64,000 bases of DNA from Mycolicibacterium sp. P9-64 (GTDB taxonomy: Bacteria > Actinomycetota > Actinomycetes > Mycobacteriales > Mycobacteriaceae): contig NZ_NPKO01000007.1 in assembly GCF_008329605.1 (NCBI RefSeq), positions 124,001 to 188,000 on the forward strand. Reading direction: 5' to 3'. The position numbers were made by a program, and so were the translations under genes. Within the stretch, counting starts at the first letter, position 1; every line of letters starts with the position of its first letter. Positions 1-8,966 of this stretch are shown one piece after another. The notes below the pieces were generated by a model, which had not been told where the DNA came from, did not search any database, and was given only the letters and a program-made list of their open reading frames with translations.

Positions 1-2045
1 GTGGTTGCGGCCGGCTCGGCTGCCGGTGCTGCGGCAGCCGGAGCTGCTGCCGCGAGAGCCGCGACGGGAGCGTCCTGCGTGACCACCGGTGCCGCTTGCA
101 CCGACTGCGGGTCGAGAATGGTCGCCGCTGCGTCCCCGACCGTCGTTTCCAGGGTGTTGCCGACCGCCCCGACGGTCTGGATCGTCGTATTGCCGACGTT
201 TCCGACGGTTTGGATCGCCGTATTGCCAACGTCGCCAACGGTTTGCACCAGCGTGTTGCCGACGGCACCCGCGGTCGCCAGCCCCAGGTTGCCGATTGCG
301 CCGACACCCTGGATCGCCAGGTTGCCCGCGGCTCCCAGGCCCTGGGCTCCGAGGTTGAGCGAGGCCGACACACCCGCGAGCAGCGTGCCGACGGCGGAAA
401 GGTAGTTACCCGGGTTCAGCGGATTGCTGAGGATGGTGTTCAACGAGCCGCCGACGGTACCGAGCAGCGTGCCGCCGATGGCGCCGAGCGTTTGGAGCCC
501 CAGGTTGCCCAACCCGCCAACGGTGCCCAACGCCGTCAGGCCCATGGTGCCGACGCCCAGCAGGCCCTGCACGCCTGCCTGGCCGAGGCCGAGGACGGCC
601 TGCGTGCCTGCCTGGCCGACGCCAAGCACGGCCTGCGTGCCTGCGGCGCCGGCACCCAGGACGGCCTGCGTGCCTGCGGCGCCGACCCCGCCGACCAGGA
701 TGCCTACCGCGGAGAGGAGATCACCTGGCGAAAGCGACAGTGCCGAAACCTGATTCGTCGGTGCGGCCGCTGCGGCCAGGCTCACCGGCCCGGAGGCGGC
801 GACTGGAGCGAACGGAGCCGGCGCCGCAAGCAACCCCAATGCCGCCGCGAGCGCCGTCGACAGGGTGCCTGCGATGCCACCGACGGTGGCCAGCGCTCCA
901 TTGCCGATGCCGCCGACCGTCGCAATTGCCGCATTGCCGATGCCGCCGAGAGTCTGTTCGGCGGTGTTGCCGATGCCGCCGACGGTGTCCAGCGCCAGGT
1001 TTCCGATGGTGCCGACGCCGAGGAGCGCGAGGTTGCCGCCTGCGCCGAGACCCTGCAGTCCCAGGTTCAGCGAATCTCCGACTCCGCCAACCAGCGATGC
1101 CAGGGCAAGCGCATAACTTGCCGGGTTCAGGGGGTTGGCCAGGATGGCGCCCAGCGCACCGCCGGTGCTGCCGAGAAGCGTGTTGCCGATGGCGCCTACC
1201 GTGCCCAGCCCGAGGACGCCAAGTCCGCCGACGGTCGCCAGCGCCGTGCCCCCTATCGCGCCGACGCCGGCGATGGCCTGCGTCCCTGCGGCCCCCAGGC
1301 CCAGCAAGCCGGTGGTGCCGATGGCGCCGACGCCTGCGACGGCCGTGCCACCTATGGCGCCGACACCCAAGAATGCTTGGTTGAGCGCGATCGCAGCGCC
1401 TGCCGCGAGTGCAGCGACGGCATCGAGGACGTCGTTGGGCGCCAGCGACGCAATGGCCACGTCACTCGCAAGAGCGTTGGCCGTCAAGACGCCCCCTCCT
1501 GCTGCACCAAGTCCCGAGATGAGCGTGTTGAGGATCGACCCGACCGTCAGCACCCCCGTGTTCGCGATGGCGCCGACGGTGCCGAGGGCTACCGATCCCA
1601 GCGCGCCAACGCCGAGGACGGCATTGGTCAGCGCCTGCCCGCCGCCGGCGAGGAGCAGTGCCAGTGCAGCGGGGTAGGCGGCAGGGTTGAGCGGGTTGGA
1701 GGCGATCGTCGTGAGGGCGGAGACCGCGCCCGCCGACAGGGCGCCGACGGTGTTGGTCACGGTGGCCACGGCGCCCTCGCCGACCGCGCCGACGCCGGCG
1801 ATGGCCTCCTGTCCGATGAGGCCGACACCCTGGACGCCCGTGGCGGCCGCGACCGACACCGACGCGACGATGTCCTGGATCGCCGAGGCGAGCGAGGTGG
1901 GGGTGTAGTCGGCGTAGACCGAAGAGATGTCGGGCGCCTTGATCGTGAGATTGGGCGCCGGCGGCGCGATGGGGCTGAGTGCGATGGCGGTTGCTCCGAC
2001 CATCGCTACACCGGCCGTGAGAGAAGAACGAATGGCTAGCTGCAT
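1..2045 (-). CDS. Exported Gly/Ala-rich 11-residue-repeat protein (3' end outside window)
   Basis: An uninterrupted minus-strand frame of 681 codons runs from an ATG at 2045 off the left edge. The start is preceded by a purine-rich GTAGGGGG stretch. Residues 1 to about 30 look like a signal peptide: a short basic start (MQLAIRSS), a hydrophobic Ala/Val core, then Pro-rich APPAP. The rest is almost only Gly, Ala, Val, Leu, Ile, Asn and Thr in repeats of 11 residues, such as TAIQTVGNVGN and AGTQAVLGVGQ. Three blocks each start with NPLNP. Only the first ~200 residues have moderate complexity. It recalls PE-PGRS/PPE-MPTR surface proteins in composition, but no PE or PPE motif is visible, so it is a different type. 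Function unknown; cell-surface or secreted location is inferred. Confidence 0.8.
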   Translation of the reverse strand, partial: MQLAIRSSLTAGVAMVGATAIALSPIAPPAPNLTIKAPDISSVYADYTPTSLASAIQDIVASVSVAAATGVQGVGLIGQEAIAGVGAVGEGAVATVTNTVGALSAGAVSALTTIASNPLNPAAYPAALALLLAGGGQALTNAVLGVGALGSVALGTVGAIANTGVLTVGSILNTLISGLGAAGGGVLTANALASDVAIASLAPNDVLDAVAALAAGAAIALNQAFLGVGAIGGTAVAGVGAIGTTGLLGLGAAGTQAIAGVGAIGGTALATVGGLGVLGLGTVGAIGNTLLGSTGGALGAILANPLNPASYALALASLVGGVGDSLNLGLQGLGAGGNLALLGVGTIGNLALDTVGGIGNTAEQTLGGIGNAAIATVGGIGNGALATVGGIAGTLSTALAAALGLLAAPAPFAPVAASGPVSLAAAAAPTNQVSALSLSPGDLLSAVGILVGGVGAAGTQAVLGAGAAGTQAVLGVGQAGTQAVLGLGQAGVQGLLGVGTMGLTALGTVGGLGNLGLQTLGAIGGTLLGTVGGSLNTILSNPLNPGNYLSAVGTLLAGVSASLNLGAQGLGAAGNLAIQGVGAIGNLGLATAGAVGNTLVQTVGDVGNTAIQTVGNVGNTTIQTVGAVGNTLETTVGDAAATILDPQSVQAAPVVTQDAPVAALAAAAPAAAAPAAEPAAT
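595..677 (-). repeat. 33-bp tandem repeat inside the repeat-protein gene
   Basis: The plus-strand string acggcctgcgtgcctgc recurs at 595, 628 and 661, exactly 33 bases apart. This matches an 11-codon repeat read on the minus strand (AGTQAVLG plus three variable residues). A second 33-base series, gacggtytggatcg, is visible around 167-215. Retention of the 33-base phase supports the minus-strand frame as the coding one. Confidence 0.8.
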
Positions 2046-2975
2046 GGCAACCCCCTACTAGAAAATCAACCCGACTAGCAAAAGTTACCTGAGACAAAGC
2101 TAGGTATCCAAGCGATTTCCTCAGCAAGTTTTAAGCGTCATGTTTTGATCTAGAGATCCGTTTGCTGGCCGAAACTGCTGTTATTTTGCTGGAGCGTTGC
2201 TATGTCGGTGTATGGGCAAAGCCCCGCGACTCAAGCCGGGCCCCGCGCCCGTTTCGGCTGATGGAATGACCGCATCTTTGAGATTGTCCAATGAAACTTA
2301 ACCAAGATTGACCATTGCGGTGTTTTGTCCCGTAAGAATGTGTGCAATTCCCGATCGCGATGTTTGCGAAGAATTGATGTGACCTACCGCACGGCACCCG
2401 ATTGCAGTCCCGGCTGGGGCAGCGGCCGCGACGACCTCGCACCGTGGATGTCACTCGGGCGCATTGATCAACTGGACCAGCAATGTTCGCTGTGGCGCAC
2501 CGTTTCTGAAAGTCGGCCGTCGACGCGTCGCGAGCGCTGTCGGCGTGTCTGCGATCCGCGGCCGGAGTCTGGCGATTCTGGGCCCTCTACTGCATCGAAA
2601 CCGCGGCCATCGACTCGTCGTGCCCGGCGGGTCGGTGGATGGGGATCGCTCGCCAGGGCTCTGCCGCCCGGGTTGAGGAACCGGGCGCCGTGAGCCGCCG
2701 TCGACGTCTGGGCCAGGTCAAACGGCGACATTTAACCGACGTAAGCGTCAATTATTGATTGTCGGCGTTTCCAGGGTTGCCGAACCCGCTTGGTTATACG
2801 ATCGAGATCCTCGTGAATGGGCACCCTCACGGACAGCCCGACCGTCCCGAAACCAGCGCTCAGCAAACTTCTAACCGCGACTTCTCATAGAGCCACCCTG
2901 GATCGGCACGTTGGCCGACGCCCCGTGGGGCGGCCGCGGTGCGACGTTGCCCGGTCGGTGTCGAAACTTGGGCGG
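2046..2975. other. Long intergenic region without a convincing gene
   Basis: About 930 bases lie between the repeat-protein start and the MmcQ remnant. The first ~350 bases are clearly less GC-rich than the surroundings and probably hold the repeat-protein promoter. Short open frames on both strands (for example 2325-2693 plus and 2468-2731 minus) have Arg/Ser/Pro-rich shadow composition and no family resemblance. A small palindrome, tcaattattga, lies near 2749. I see no RNA gene or mobile element. Confidence 0.6.
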
Positions 2976-3125
2976 TCAGCGCCCGTCGAACAGCTTGGGT
3001 GCCGTGCGTGGTGCGACGAGCCGATATGCGGCGTCGGCCAGCTCCTTGACCTCGCCCCAGTCCTCCTTCACGGCGGTGCAGTCGAGCCCGAGCCATCCGT
3101 AGGGGCCCATGTGGGCGCGGGGAAG
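2976..3125 (-). pseudogene. Truncated MmcQ/YjbR-family gene (C-terminal piece)
   Basis: The minus-strand frame ending at 2976 reads HMGPYGWLGLD, then KEDWGEVKEL and AYRLVAP, before stopping at LFDGR. This is the C-terminal signature of MmcQ/YjbR (DUF419) proteins, where a H-M-G-x-x-G-W segment precedes a helix ending in S/A-Y-R-L-V-A. About 45 residues remain of the usual ~115-130. Upstream of about 3125 no frame continues the family; multicopper-oxidase sequence begins within ~130 bases on the other strand. The remnant probably marks an old deletion or rearrangement boundary. The upstream edge is approximate. Confidence 0.55.
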
Positions 3126-3256
3126 ACCAACCGCCGGTCTTGGTCGAGCGTCTTGCAACTGCCGCCGTAGACCGCGTACGTCTTGAGCACGCAGGACACC
3201 GGCCGCCCGTGGGAGACCTTCTCGAGGCCGACGTCGACCTCGGCGGTGTCGAGGCC

Positions 3257-4209
3257 CGCACCTGGACCTACACCGGAACAGTGCCCGCCAAGGAGATTCG
3301 GCTCACCAAGGGCGACCGGCTGCGGTCGACGGTGACAAACGGTCGTCCTAGGTCGACCACCGTGCATTGGCACTGCCTGGATGTCGCGCCCCACCGTTCC
3401 GCTCGACAGCGCCGGCGGCGACGTCACCTACCCCTACTTCCTGATCAACGGACGAACTACCACGGATCCACGGGCGGTGAACTACCGTGCCGGGCAACGC
3501 ATTCGGCTTCGAGTCATCAACGCGGGCGCGGACACCGCGTTCCGGGTCGCGGTGCCTGGCGCCGGTCTCGACGTCACCCACACCGATGGCTTCCCGACGG
3601 TGCCCGAGCGCACGAACTCGGTGATCCTTGGCATGGGCGCGCGCTTCGACGCCATCGTCACCGTGGGATCGTCGGTACCGTTGATCGCCGCGCCGGAGGG
3701 CAAGCACGGCCACGCCCAACTGAATCCGCGCGTCGGGGGAGCGCAGGCGAACGTCGACGTCGGTGCGTTCGTCAAGGCGCTGCGCACCACCGAGGTGCTC
3801 AACACCGCGACCCTGACTCCCGCGCCTGATGTGGTGCTGCCGCAACGCGATCCGGACACCGTCCTCGACCTGAAGCTCAGCGGACCGCTGGCGGGGTACA
3901 CCTGGCCGATCAACGGCAAGCTCTACGATCCGCCGAACGACGGCCTGACCGTCGCGGCGGGGCACCCGGGTGCGGCTGCGGTTCGCCAACAACTCAATGA
4001 TGTTCCATCCCATGCACTTACACGGGCACACGTTTCAGGTGGTCGGGTCGGGTGGGCCGGGTCCGCGCAAGGACACGGTGCTCGTCCCGCCGATGAAGAC
4101 CGTCGAGGTGGACTTCGACACCAACAATCCTGGCAAGTGGATCGTGCATTGCCATAACGAGTACCACCTGGAATCCGGGATGGCGACGTTCGTCGAGTAC
4201 ACCGGCTAA
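3257..4209 (+). pseudogene. Multicopper oxidase pseudogene (internal deletion and two frameshifts)
   Basis: Three consecutive plus-strand frames carry pieces of one multicopper oxidase. Frame one (3257 to ~3390) has TWTYTGTVPAKEIRLTKGD and the first copper motif as HWHC instead of HWHG. Frame two (~3390-3965) has GGDVTYPYFLINGR and the middle cupredoxin domain. Frame three (3970-4209) has HPMHLHGHTF and the final HCHNEYHLESGM, so the C-terminal copper ligands remain. The stretch between the first HWH motif and the middle domain, normally well over 100 residues, is missing. The first motif is also damaged, so no active enzyme is expected. It ends 44 bases before ligA. Confidence 0.85.
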
Positions 4210-4253
4210 AGCACTCGATCCGCAGTGTCGGTCGGCTCCGATAACCTGCCCTG

Positions 4254-6359
4254 GTGAGCTCACCCGATATCGATCCGGTCCCGCCGGACGTCCGACGTGC
4301 GTGGCAGGAGCTCGCCGACGAGGTCCGCGGCCACCAGTTCCGCTACTACGTCAAGGACGCGCCCGTCGTCTCCGACGGCGACTTCGACAAGCTGCTCAAA
4401 CAGCTCACCGCCCTCGAGGACGAGCACCCCGAACTGCGCACGCCCGATTCGCCGTCCCAGCTCGTCGGCGGGGCGGGTTTTGCCACCGAGTTCACCTCCG
4501 CCGACCACCTGGAACGGATGCTGTCGCTGGACAACGTCTTCACCTCCGAGGAGTTGTCGACCTGGGCGTCGCGGCTGACCGGTGAGATTGGGGACGACGC
4601 CACCTTCCTGTGCGAGCTGAAGATCGACGGCGTGGCGCTGGCGTTGGTGTACCGCGACGGCCAGCTCGTCCGCGGCGCCACCCGTGGCGACGGGCGTACC
4701 GGCGAGGACGTCACCCTCAACGCTCGCACCATCACCGACGTGCCAGAACGGTTGACGCCAAGCAAGGAGTACCCGGTGCCCGCGGTGCTGGAGGTCCGCG
4801 GCGAGGTGTACTTCCGCCTGGTCGACTTCGAGGAGCTCAACGCCGGGTTGGTGGCTGAGGGCAAGGCGCCGTTCGCCAATCCCCGCAACAGCGCGGCCGG
4901 GTCGCTGCGGCAGAAGAACCCGGCGGTGACGGCCCGTCGCAAGCTGCGGATGATCTGCCATGGCCTTGGCCACGCCGAGGGCTTCAACCCCGCCACCCTG
5001 CACGACGCCTACCTCGCCCTGAAGGCGTGGGGCCTGCCGGTGTCCGCCCACACCACCCAGGTCAACGGCATCGCCGCGGTGGCCGAGCGGGTCACCTACT
5101 GGGGTGAGCACCGGCACGACGTCGAGCACGAGATCGACGGTGTCGTGGTCAAGGTCGACGACCTCGCGCTGCAGCGCAGGCTCGGCGCCACGTCGCGCGC
5201 CCCACGCTGGGCGATCGCCTACAAGTACCCGCCGGAGGAGGCCACCACCAAGCTCCTCGACATTCGGGTCAACGTCGGCCGCACCGGGCGCGTCACCCCG
5301 TTCGCCTACATGGAACCGGTCAAGATCGCCGGCTCCACGGTCGGGCTCGCAACGTTGCACAACGCGTCCGAGGTCGCCCGCAAGGGCGTGCTCATCGGCG
5401 ACACCGTGGTGATCCGCAAGGCGGGCGACGTCATCCCCGAGGTGCTCGGCCCCGTCGTCGACCTGCGCGACGGATCCGAACGCGAATTCGTGATGCCTGC
5501 CCAATGCCCGGAGTGCGGCACCACGCTGGCGCCCGCCAAGGAGGGCGACGCCGACATCCGCTGCCCGAACTCGCGCAGCTGCCCAGCACAGTTGCGGGAG
5601 AGGGTGTTTCACGTCGCAGGCCGCGGTGCCTTCGACATCGAGGGACTCGGCTACGAGGCGGGTATCGCGCTTCTGCAATCCGGGGTGATCACCGACGAGG
5701 GTGACCTCTTCACCCTGACCGAGGACGACCTGCTGCGCACGGAGTTGTTCACCGTCAAGGGCGGCGAGCTCTCCGCGAACGGCAAGCGACTGCTGGCCAA
5801 CCTCGGCAAGGCCAAGCACCAGGCCCTGTGGCGGGTGCTGGTCGCGTTGTCCATCCGGCACGTCGGGCCCACCGCGGCACGGGCACTGGCAGGAGAGTTC
5901 GGCAGCCTCGATGCCATCGAGGCTGCCTCCGAGGAGCAGCTCGCCGCCACCGAGGGCGTCGGCCCCACCATCGCCACGGCGGTCGTCGAGTGGTTCACCG
6001 TGGACTGGCATCGCGCCATCGTCGACAAGTGGCGTGCGGCAGGCGTGCGTATGGCCGACGAACGCGACACCAGCATCGAACGCACGCTGGAGGGTCTGTC
6101 GATCGTGGTCACCGGGTCGCTCGCCGGCTTCTCCCGCGACCAGGCCAAGGAAGCCATCCTGGTCCGCGGCGGCAAGGCCGCTGCATCGGTGTCGAAGAAG
6201 ACTGCCTACGTCGTGGCCGGCGACGCACCGGGATCGAAGTACGACAAGGCGATCGAGCTCGGCGTGCCAGTGCTCGACGAGGACGGTTTCCGGGCACTAC
6301 TGGAGAACGGGCCAGAAGCGCCTGCGGACGAACCCGAAGTGGCCGAGGTCAGCGAATGA
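4254..6359 (+). CDS. ligA: NAD-dependent DNA ligase LigA
   Basis: LigA (701 aa, usual length) seals nicks during replication and repair, using NAD+ to adenylate itself. Visible parts are the N-terminal Ia domain with HQFRYYVKD, the adenylation lysine K123 in ELKIDGVAL, an OB fold with NVGRTGRVTP, the four-Cys zinc finger (CPECG near residue 416, then CPNSRSC), helix-hairpin-helix repeats, and a C-terminal BRCT domain from ~608 (IVVTGSLAGFSRDQAKEAI). Start GTG 4254 lies 6 bases after a TAACCT -10-like box (4242-4247), so the transcript may be leaderless. The 3' end overlaps the convergent ACT-domain gene by 11 bases. Confidence 0.97.
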   Translation: MSSPDIDPVPPDVRRAWQELADEVRGHQFRYYVKDAPVVSDGDFDKLLKQLTALEDEHPELRTPDSPSQLVGGAGFATEFTSADHLERMLSLDNVFTSEELSTWASRLTGEIGDDATFLCELKIDGVALALVYRDGQLVRGATRGDGRTGEDVTLNARTITDVPERLTPSKEYPVPAVLEVRGEVYFRLVDFEELNAGLVAEGKAPFANPRNSAAGSLRQKNPAVTARRKLRMICHGLGHAEGFNPATLHDAYLALKAWGLPVSAHTTQVNGIAAVAERVTYWGEHRHDVEHEIDGVVVKVDDLALQRRLGATSRAPRWAIAYKYPPEEATTKLLDIRVNVGRTGRVTPFAYMEPVKIAGSTVGLATLHNASEVARKGVLIGDTVVIRKAGDVIPEVLGPVVDLRDGSEREFVMPAQCPECGTTLAPAKEGDADIRCPNSRSCPAQLRERVFHVAGRGAFDIEGLGYEAGIALLQSGVITDEGDLFTLTEDDLLRTELFTVKGGELSANGKRLLANLGKAKHQALWRVLVALSIRHVGPTAARALAGEFGSLDAIEAASEEQLAATEGVGPTIATAVVEWFTVDWHRAIVDKWRAAGVRMADERDTSIERTLEGLSIVVTGSLAGFSRDQAKEAILVRGGKAAASVSKKTAYVVAGDAPGSKYDKAIELGVPVLDEDGFRALLENGPEAPADEPEVAEVSE

Positions 6360-7014
6360 TGGTTGCGACGATCCCGGCGAGATAACCCAGCCGAGCCACC
6401 TCGGAGGGCCGGAAGTCAGGCCCGCCTGCGCGGCCGAGCATGACCGCGGTGTGGTGATCGCCAAGCGGCGCGGCGGCCAGCGTGCTGTCCATGTCGCGCC
6501 ACACCTGCGGTATCCAGTCGGCGGACCCGTCCAGCGCCTCGGCGTGCTCGAGGGGCAGCCACGGTGCCGTCTCGGCAGGTGTCTCGGGGGCGCCGCCGCT
6601 GCCGACGATGCGTTCCAGGCCCGACTCGGTCAGCCTGACCACCGCGCACCAGCCGACGCGCAGCACCTTGGGCGCCTCGTCGGCGAGCACCTGAAGCTTC
6701 TCGAGCCTGCTGCCCGCGGCCGCGATGTGGTCGATCAGCTCCAGCTCGCGATGGGCCTCGAGCAGCCCGGTGTGCGGCCGGATGCTGTCGACGTAGACGC
6801 CCTTGAGCTGCTCGGCCGCCGTGATCAGCGCGTCCGGCATTGCGCCTGCCGGCAACTCGACGACCAGGTCGTCGACGGCGTAGCCGGACGCCCGCTCGAC
6901 GACGTCGAGGGACAGGATGTCGGCGCCGACGGACCCCAGCGCCACGGCGAGCGAGCCGAGGCTGCCTGGTCGGTCCTCCAGCTGGACCCGCAGCAGATAC
7001 GAGGGCACGCGCAC
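6349..7014 (-). CDS. ACT-domain protein (Rv3013-like)
   Basis: A 221-residue protein starts with an ACT domain (residues ~4-75: YLLRVQLEDRPGSLGSLAVAL). ACT domains usually bind amino acids and regulate enzymes. The C-terminal ~110 residues resemble no catalytic domain I know; they contain GWCAVVRLTESG and end in a hydrophobic helix. The M. tuberculosis counterpart beside ligA, Rv3013, is an uncharacterised ACT protein, and position plus length agree. Start is GTG 7014. It is convergent with ligA and divergent from gatC. Ligand and partner are unknown. Confidence 0.85.
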   Translation of the reverse strand: MRVPSYLLRVQLEDRPGSLGSLAVALGSVGADILSLDVVERASGYAVDDLVVELPAGAMPDALITAAEQLKGVYVDSIRPHTGLLEAHRELELIDHIAAAGSRLEKLQVLADEAPKVLRVGWCAVVRLTESGLERIVGSGGAPETPAETAPWLPLEHAEALDGSADWIPQVWRDMDSTLAAAPLGDHHTAVMLGRAGGPDFRPSEVARLGYLAGIVATIIR

Positions 7015-7122
7015 ACTGTTTCACGGACTGCTGGAGCGATGCGACTCGGGAAAAGTGTCGAAAGGACGGCCGGAAGCACTCCGGCGCAGGCCGGTCGGCT
7101 GTCGTGACTAGGCTTGTTCGTC

Positions 7123-7458
7123 GTGTCACAGATCTCCAAGGACGACGTCGCCCACCTGGCGCGGCTGGCCCGTCTGGCCCTGACCGACGCCGAGCTCGAC
7201 GGCTTCGCAGGCCAGCTCGACGCCATCCTGGCCCACGTCAGCCAGATCCAGGCCGTCGACGTCACCGACGTCGACGCCACCGACAACCCACTCAAGATTC
7301 GGAGGGCAGGAGCGGAGCGACCCGGGAATGAGCTGGGCAATGCGACGAGGCCCGACGTCGTCGCGCCATGCCTGACGCAGGACGAGGCGCTGGCCGCCGC
7401 GCCCAAGGCCGTCGACGGCCGCTTCGGCGTGCCCCGCATCCTGGGGGAATCGGAGTGA
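7123..7458 (+). CDS. gatC: Asp-tRNA(Asn)/Glu-tRNA(Gln) amidotransferase subunit C
   Basis: GatC (111 aa) wraps around GatA and stabilises GatCAB, which converts mischarged Glu-tRNA(Gln)/Asp-tRNA(Asn). The N-terminus SQISKDDVAHLARLARL and the TRPDVV...LTQDEAL segment are typical. Between NPLK and TRPD the usual four residues (such as DVNV) are replaced by sixteen, IRRAGAERPGNELGNA. The extra DNA is a dispersed repeat in frame (see 7300-7330). GTG 7123 matches the family N-terminus; a TAGGCT box at 7109-7114 suggests leaderless translation. Its stop overlaps the region just before gatA, indicating an operon. Confidence 0.95.
   Translation: MSQISKDDVAHLARLARLALTDAELDGFAGQLDAILAHVSQIQAVDVTDVDATDNPLKIRRAGAERPGNELGNATRPDVVAPCLTQDEALAAAPKAVDGRFGVPRILGESE
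7300..7330 (+). repeat. Dispersed 31-bp repeat inserted in frame in gatC
   Basis: cggagggcaggagcg... at 7300-7330 matches the reverse complement of the 34-bp units at 17215-17316, with two differences over 31 bases. It encodes RRAGAERPGN within GatC, at the site where other mycobacterial GatC proteins have a short linker. Reading frame and flanking GatC sequence are intact. Confidence 0.85.
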
Positions 7459-7463
7459 CCGGC

Positions 7464-8948
7464 ATGACCGAACTCGTGCGCTTGGACGCCGCCACGCTGG
7501 CCGACAAGATCGCCGCCAAGGAGGTGTCCTCGACCGAGGTCACCCAGGCTCACCTGGACCAGATCTCCGCCACCGACGACCGTTATCACGCCTTCTTGCA
7601 CGTCGCCGCCGACGAGGCGCTGGCCGCGGCGGGCCGGGTCGACGCTGCGGTGGCCGCGGGCGAGCCGCAGGCCTCTCCGCTGGCCGGCGTTCCGCTGGCG
7701 CTCAAGGACGTGTTCACCGCCACCGACATGCCGACGACCTGCGGGTCGAAGATCCTGGAGGGCTGGCGCGCGCCCTACGACGCCACGGTCACCGCGCGGC
7801 TGCGCGCGGCGGGCATCCCGATCCTCGGCAAGACCAACATGGACGAGTTCGCGATGGGCAGCTCGACGGAGAACTCCGCCTACGGTCCGACGCGCAACCC
7901 GTGGAACGTCGACCGGGTGCCCGGCGGCTCGGGCGGAGGGAGCGCGGCCGCGCTGGCCGCCTTCCAGGCGCCGCTGGCGATGGGGTCGGACACCGGCGGG
8001 TCGATCCGTCAGCCCGCCGCGCTCACCGCGACGGTCGGAGTCAAACCCACCTACGGCACGGTGTCGCGGTACGGGCTGATTGCCTGCGCCTCGTCGCTGG
8101 ACCAGGGCGGGCCGTGTGCCCGCACCGTGCTCGACACCGCGCTGCTGCACCAGGTCATAGCGGGCCACGATCCGCGTGACTCGACGTCCGTGGACGTCGA
8201 GGTGCCCGACGTCGTCGGCGCCGCACGGGCGGGAGCCGTTGGCGATCTCAAGGGCATCCGGGTCGGCGTGGTGAAGCAGCTGCGCAGCGGCGAGGGTTAC
8301 CAGCCGGGCGTGCTGGCGTCGTTCAACGCCGCCGTCGACCAGCTGACCGCGCTCGGCGCGGAGGTCACCGAGGTGGACTGCCCGCACTTCGACTACTCGA
8401 TGGCTGCCTACTACCTGATCCTGCCGTCTGAGGTGTCGAGCAACCTCGCGCGCTTCGACGCGATGCGCTTCGGTCTGCGGGTCGGCGACGACGGCACGCA
8501 CTCGGCCGAGGAGGTGATGGCGCTGACCCGCGCCGCCGGCTTCGGTCCAGAGGTCAAGCGCCGCATCATGATTGGCACCTACGCGCTGTCGGCTGGCTAC
8601 TACGACGCGTATTACAACCAGGCGCAGAAGGTACGCACGCTGATCGCGCGCGACCTGGCCGCCGCCTACGAGAAGGTCGACGTGCTGGTGTCGCCCGCTA
8701 CTCCGACCACTGCGTTCGCGCTGGGGGAGAAGGTCGACGACCCGCTCGCCATGTACCTGTTCGACCTCTGCACGTTGCCGCTGAACCTGGCCGGGCATTG
8801 CGGGATGTCGGTGCCGTCGGGCCTGTCGGCCGACGACGGCCTGCCCGTCGGCCTGCAGATCATGGCGCCTGCGCTGGCCGACGACCGGCTGTATCGCGTG
8901 GGTGCCGCCTATGAAGCGGCCCGCGGTGCGCTGCCGACGGCGCTCTAA
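7464..8948 (+). CDS. gatA: Asp-tRNA(Asn)/Glu-tRNA(Gln) amidotransferase subunit A
   Basis: GatA (494 aa, same as M. tuberculosis) is the glutaminase subunit of GatCAB; it releases ammonia from glutamine for use by GatB. The amidase-signature triad is visible as K81 (LALKDVF), cis-Ser S156 (PGGSGGGS) and nucleophile S180 (SDTGGS). ATG 7464 gives the family N-terminus MTELVRLDAATLADKIA. A GTG at 7455 overlapping the gatC stop is a possible alternative adding three residues. Translational coupling with gatC is likely, and pfkA follows 18 bases downstream. Confidence 0.97.
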   Translation: MTELVRLDAATLADKIAAKEVSSTEVTQAHLDQISATDDRYHAFLHVAADEALAAAGRVDAAVAAGEPQASPLAGVPLALKDVFTATDMPTTCGSKILEGWRAPYDATVTARLRAAGIPILGKTNMDEFAMGSSTENSAYGPTRNPWNVDRVPGGSGGGSAAALAAFQAPLAMGSDTGGSIRQPAALTATVGVKPTYGTVSRYGLIACASSLDQGGPCARTVLDTALLHQVIAGHDPRDSTSVDVEVPDVVGAARAGAVGDLKGIRVGVVKQLRSGEGYQPGVLASFNAAVDQLTALGAEVTEVDCPHFDYSMAAYYLILPSEVSSNLARFDAMRFGLRVGDDGTHSAEEVMALTRAAGFGPEVKRRIMIGTYALSAGYYDAYYNQAQKVRTLIARDLAAAYEKVDVLVSPATPTTAFALGEKVDDPLAMYLFDLCTLPLNLAGHCGMSVPSGLSADDGLPVGLQIMAPALADDRLYRVGAAYEAARGALPTAL

Positions 8949-8966
8949 CAGGAGAGGATTGAGCAC

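Noticed and set aside
96..2039. A 647-codon open frame on the plus strand
   Set aside because: Its product is a low-complexity Arg/Asp/Ala-rich string (VADAADG, GADAQ repeats) with no start signal or family resemblance. It is the antisense of the 33-bp-repeat gene, whose minus-strand frame has a signal peptide and a coherent 11-residue repeat.
4260..6011. A 583-codon minus-strand frame opposite ligA
   Set aside because: LigA is intact and essential on the plus strand; the antisense product is an Asp/Val/His-rich shadow without domain features.
6825..8966. A 713-codon minus-strand frame opposite gatC and gatA
   Set aside because: GatC and GatA are certain on the plus strand. The antisense frame has typical shadow composition (RRG, HHR, Arg/His/Val-rich), a result of high third-position GC.
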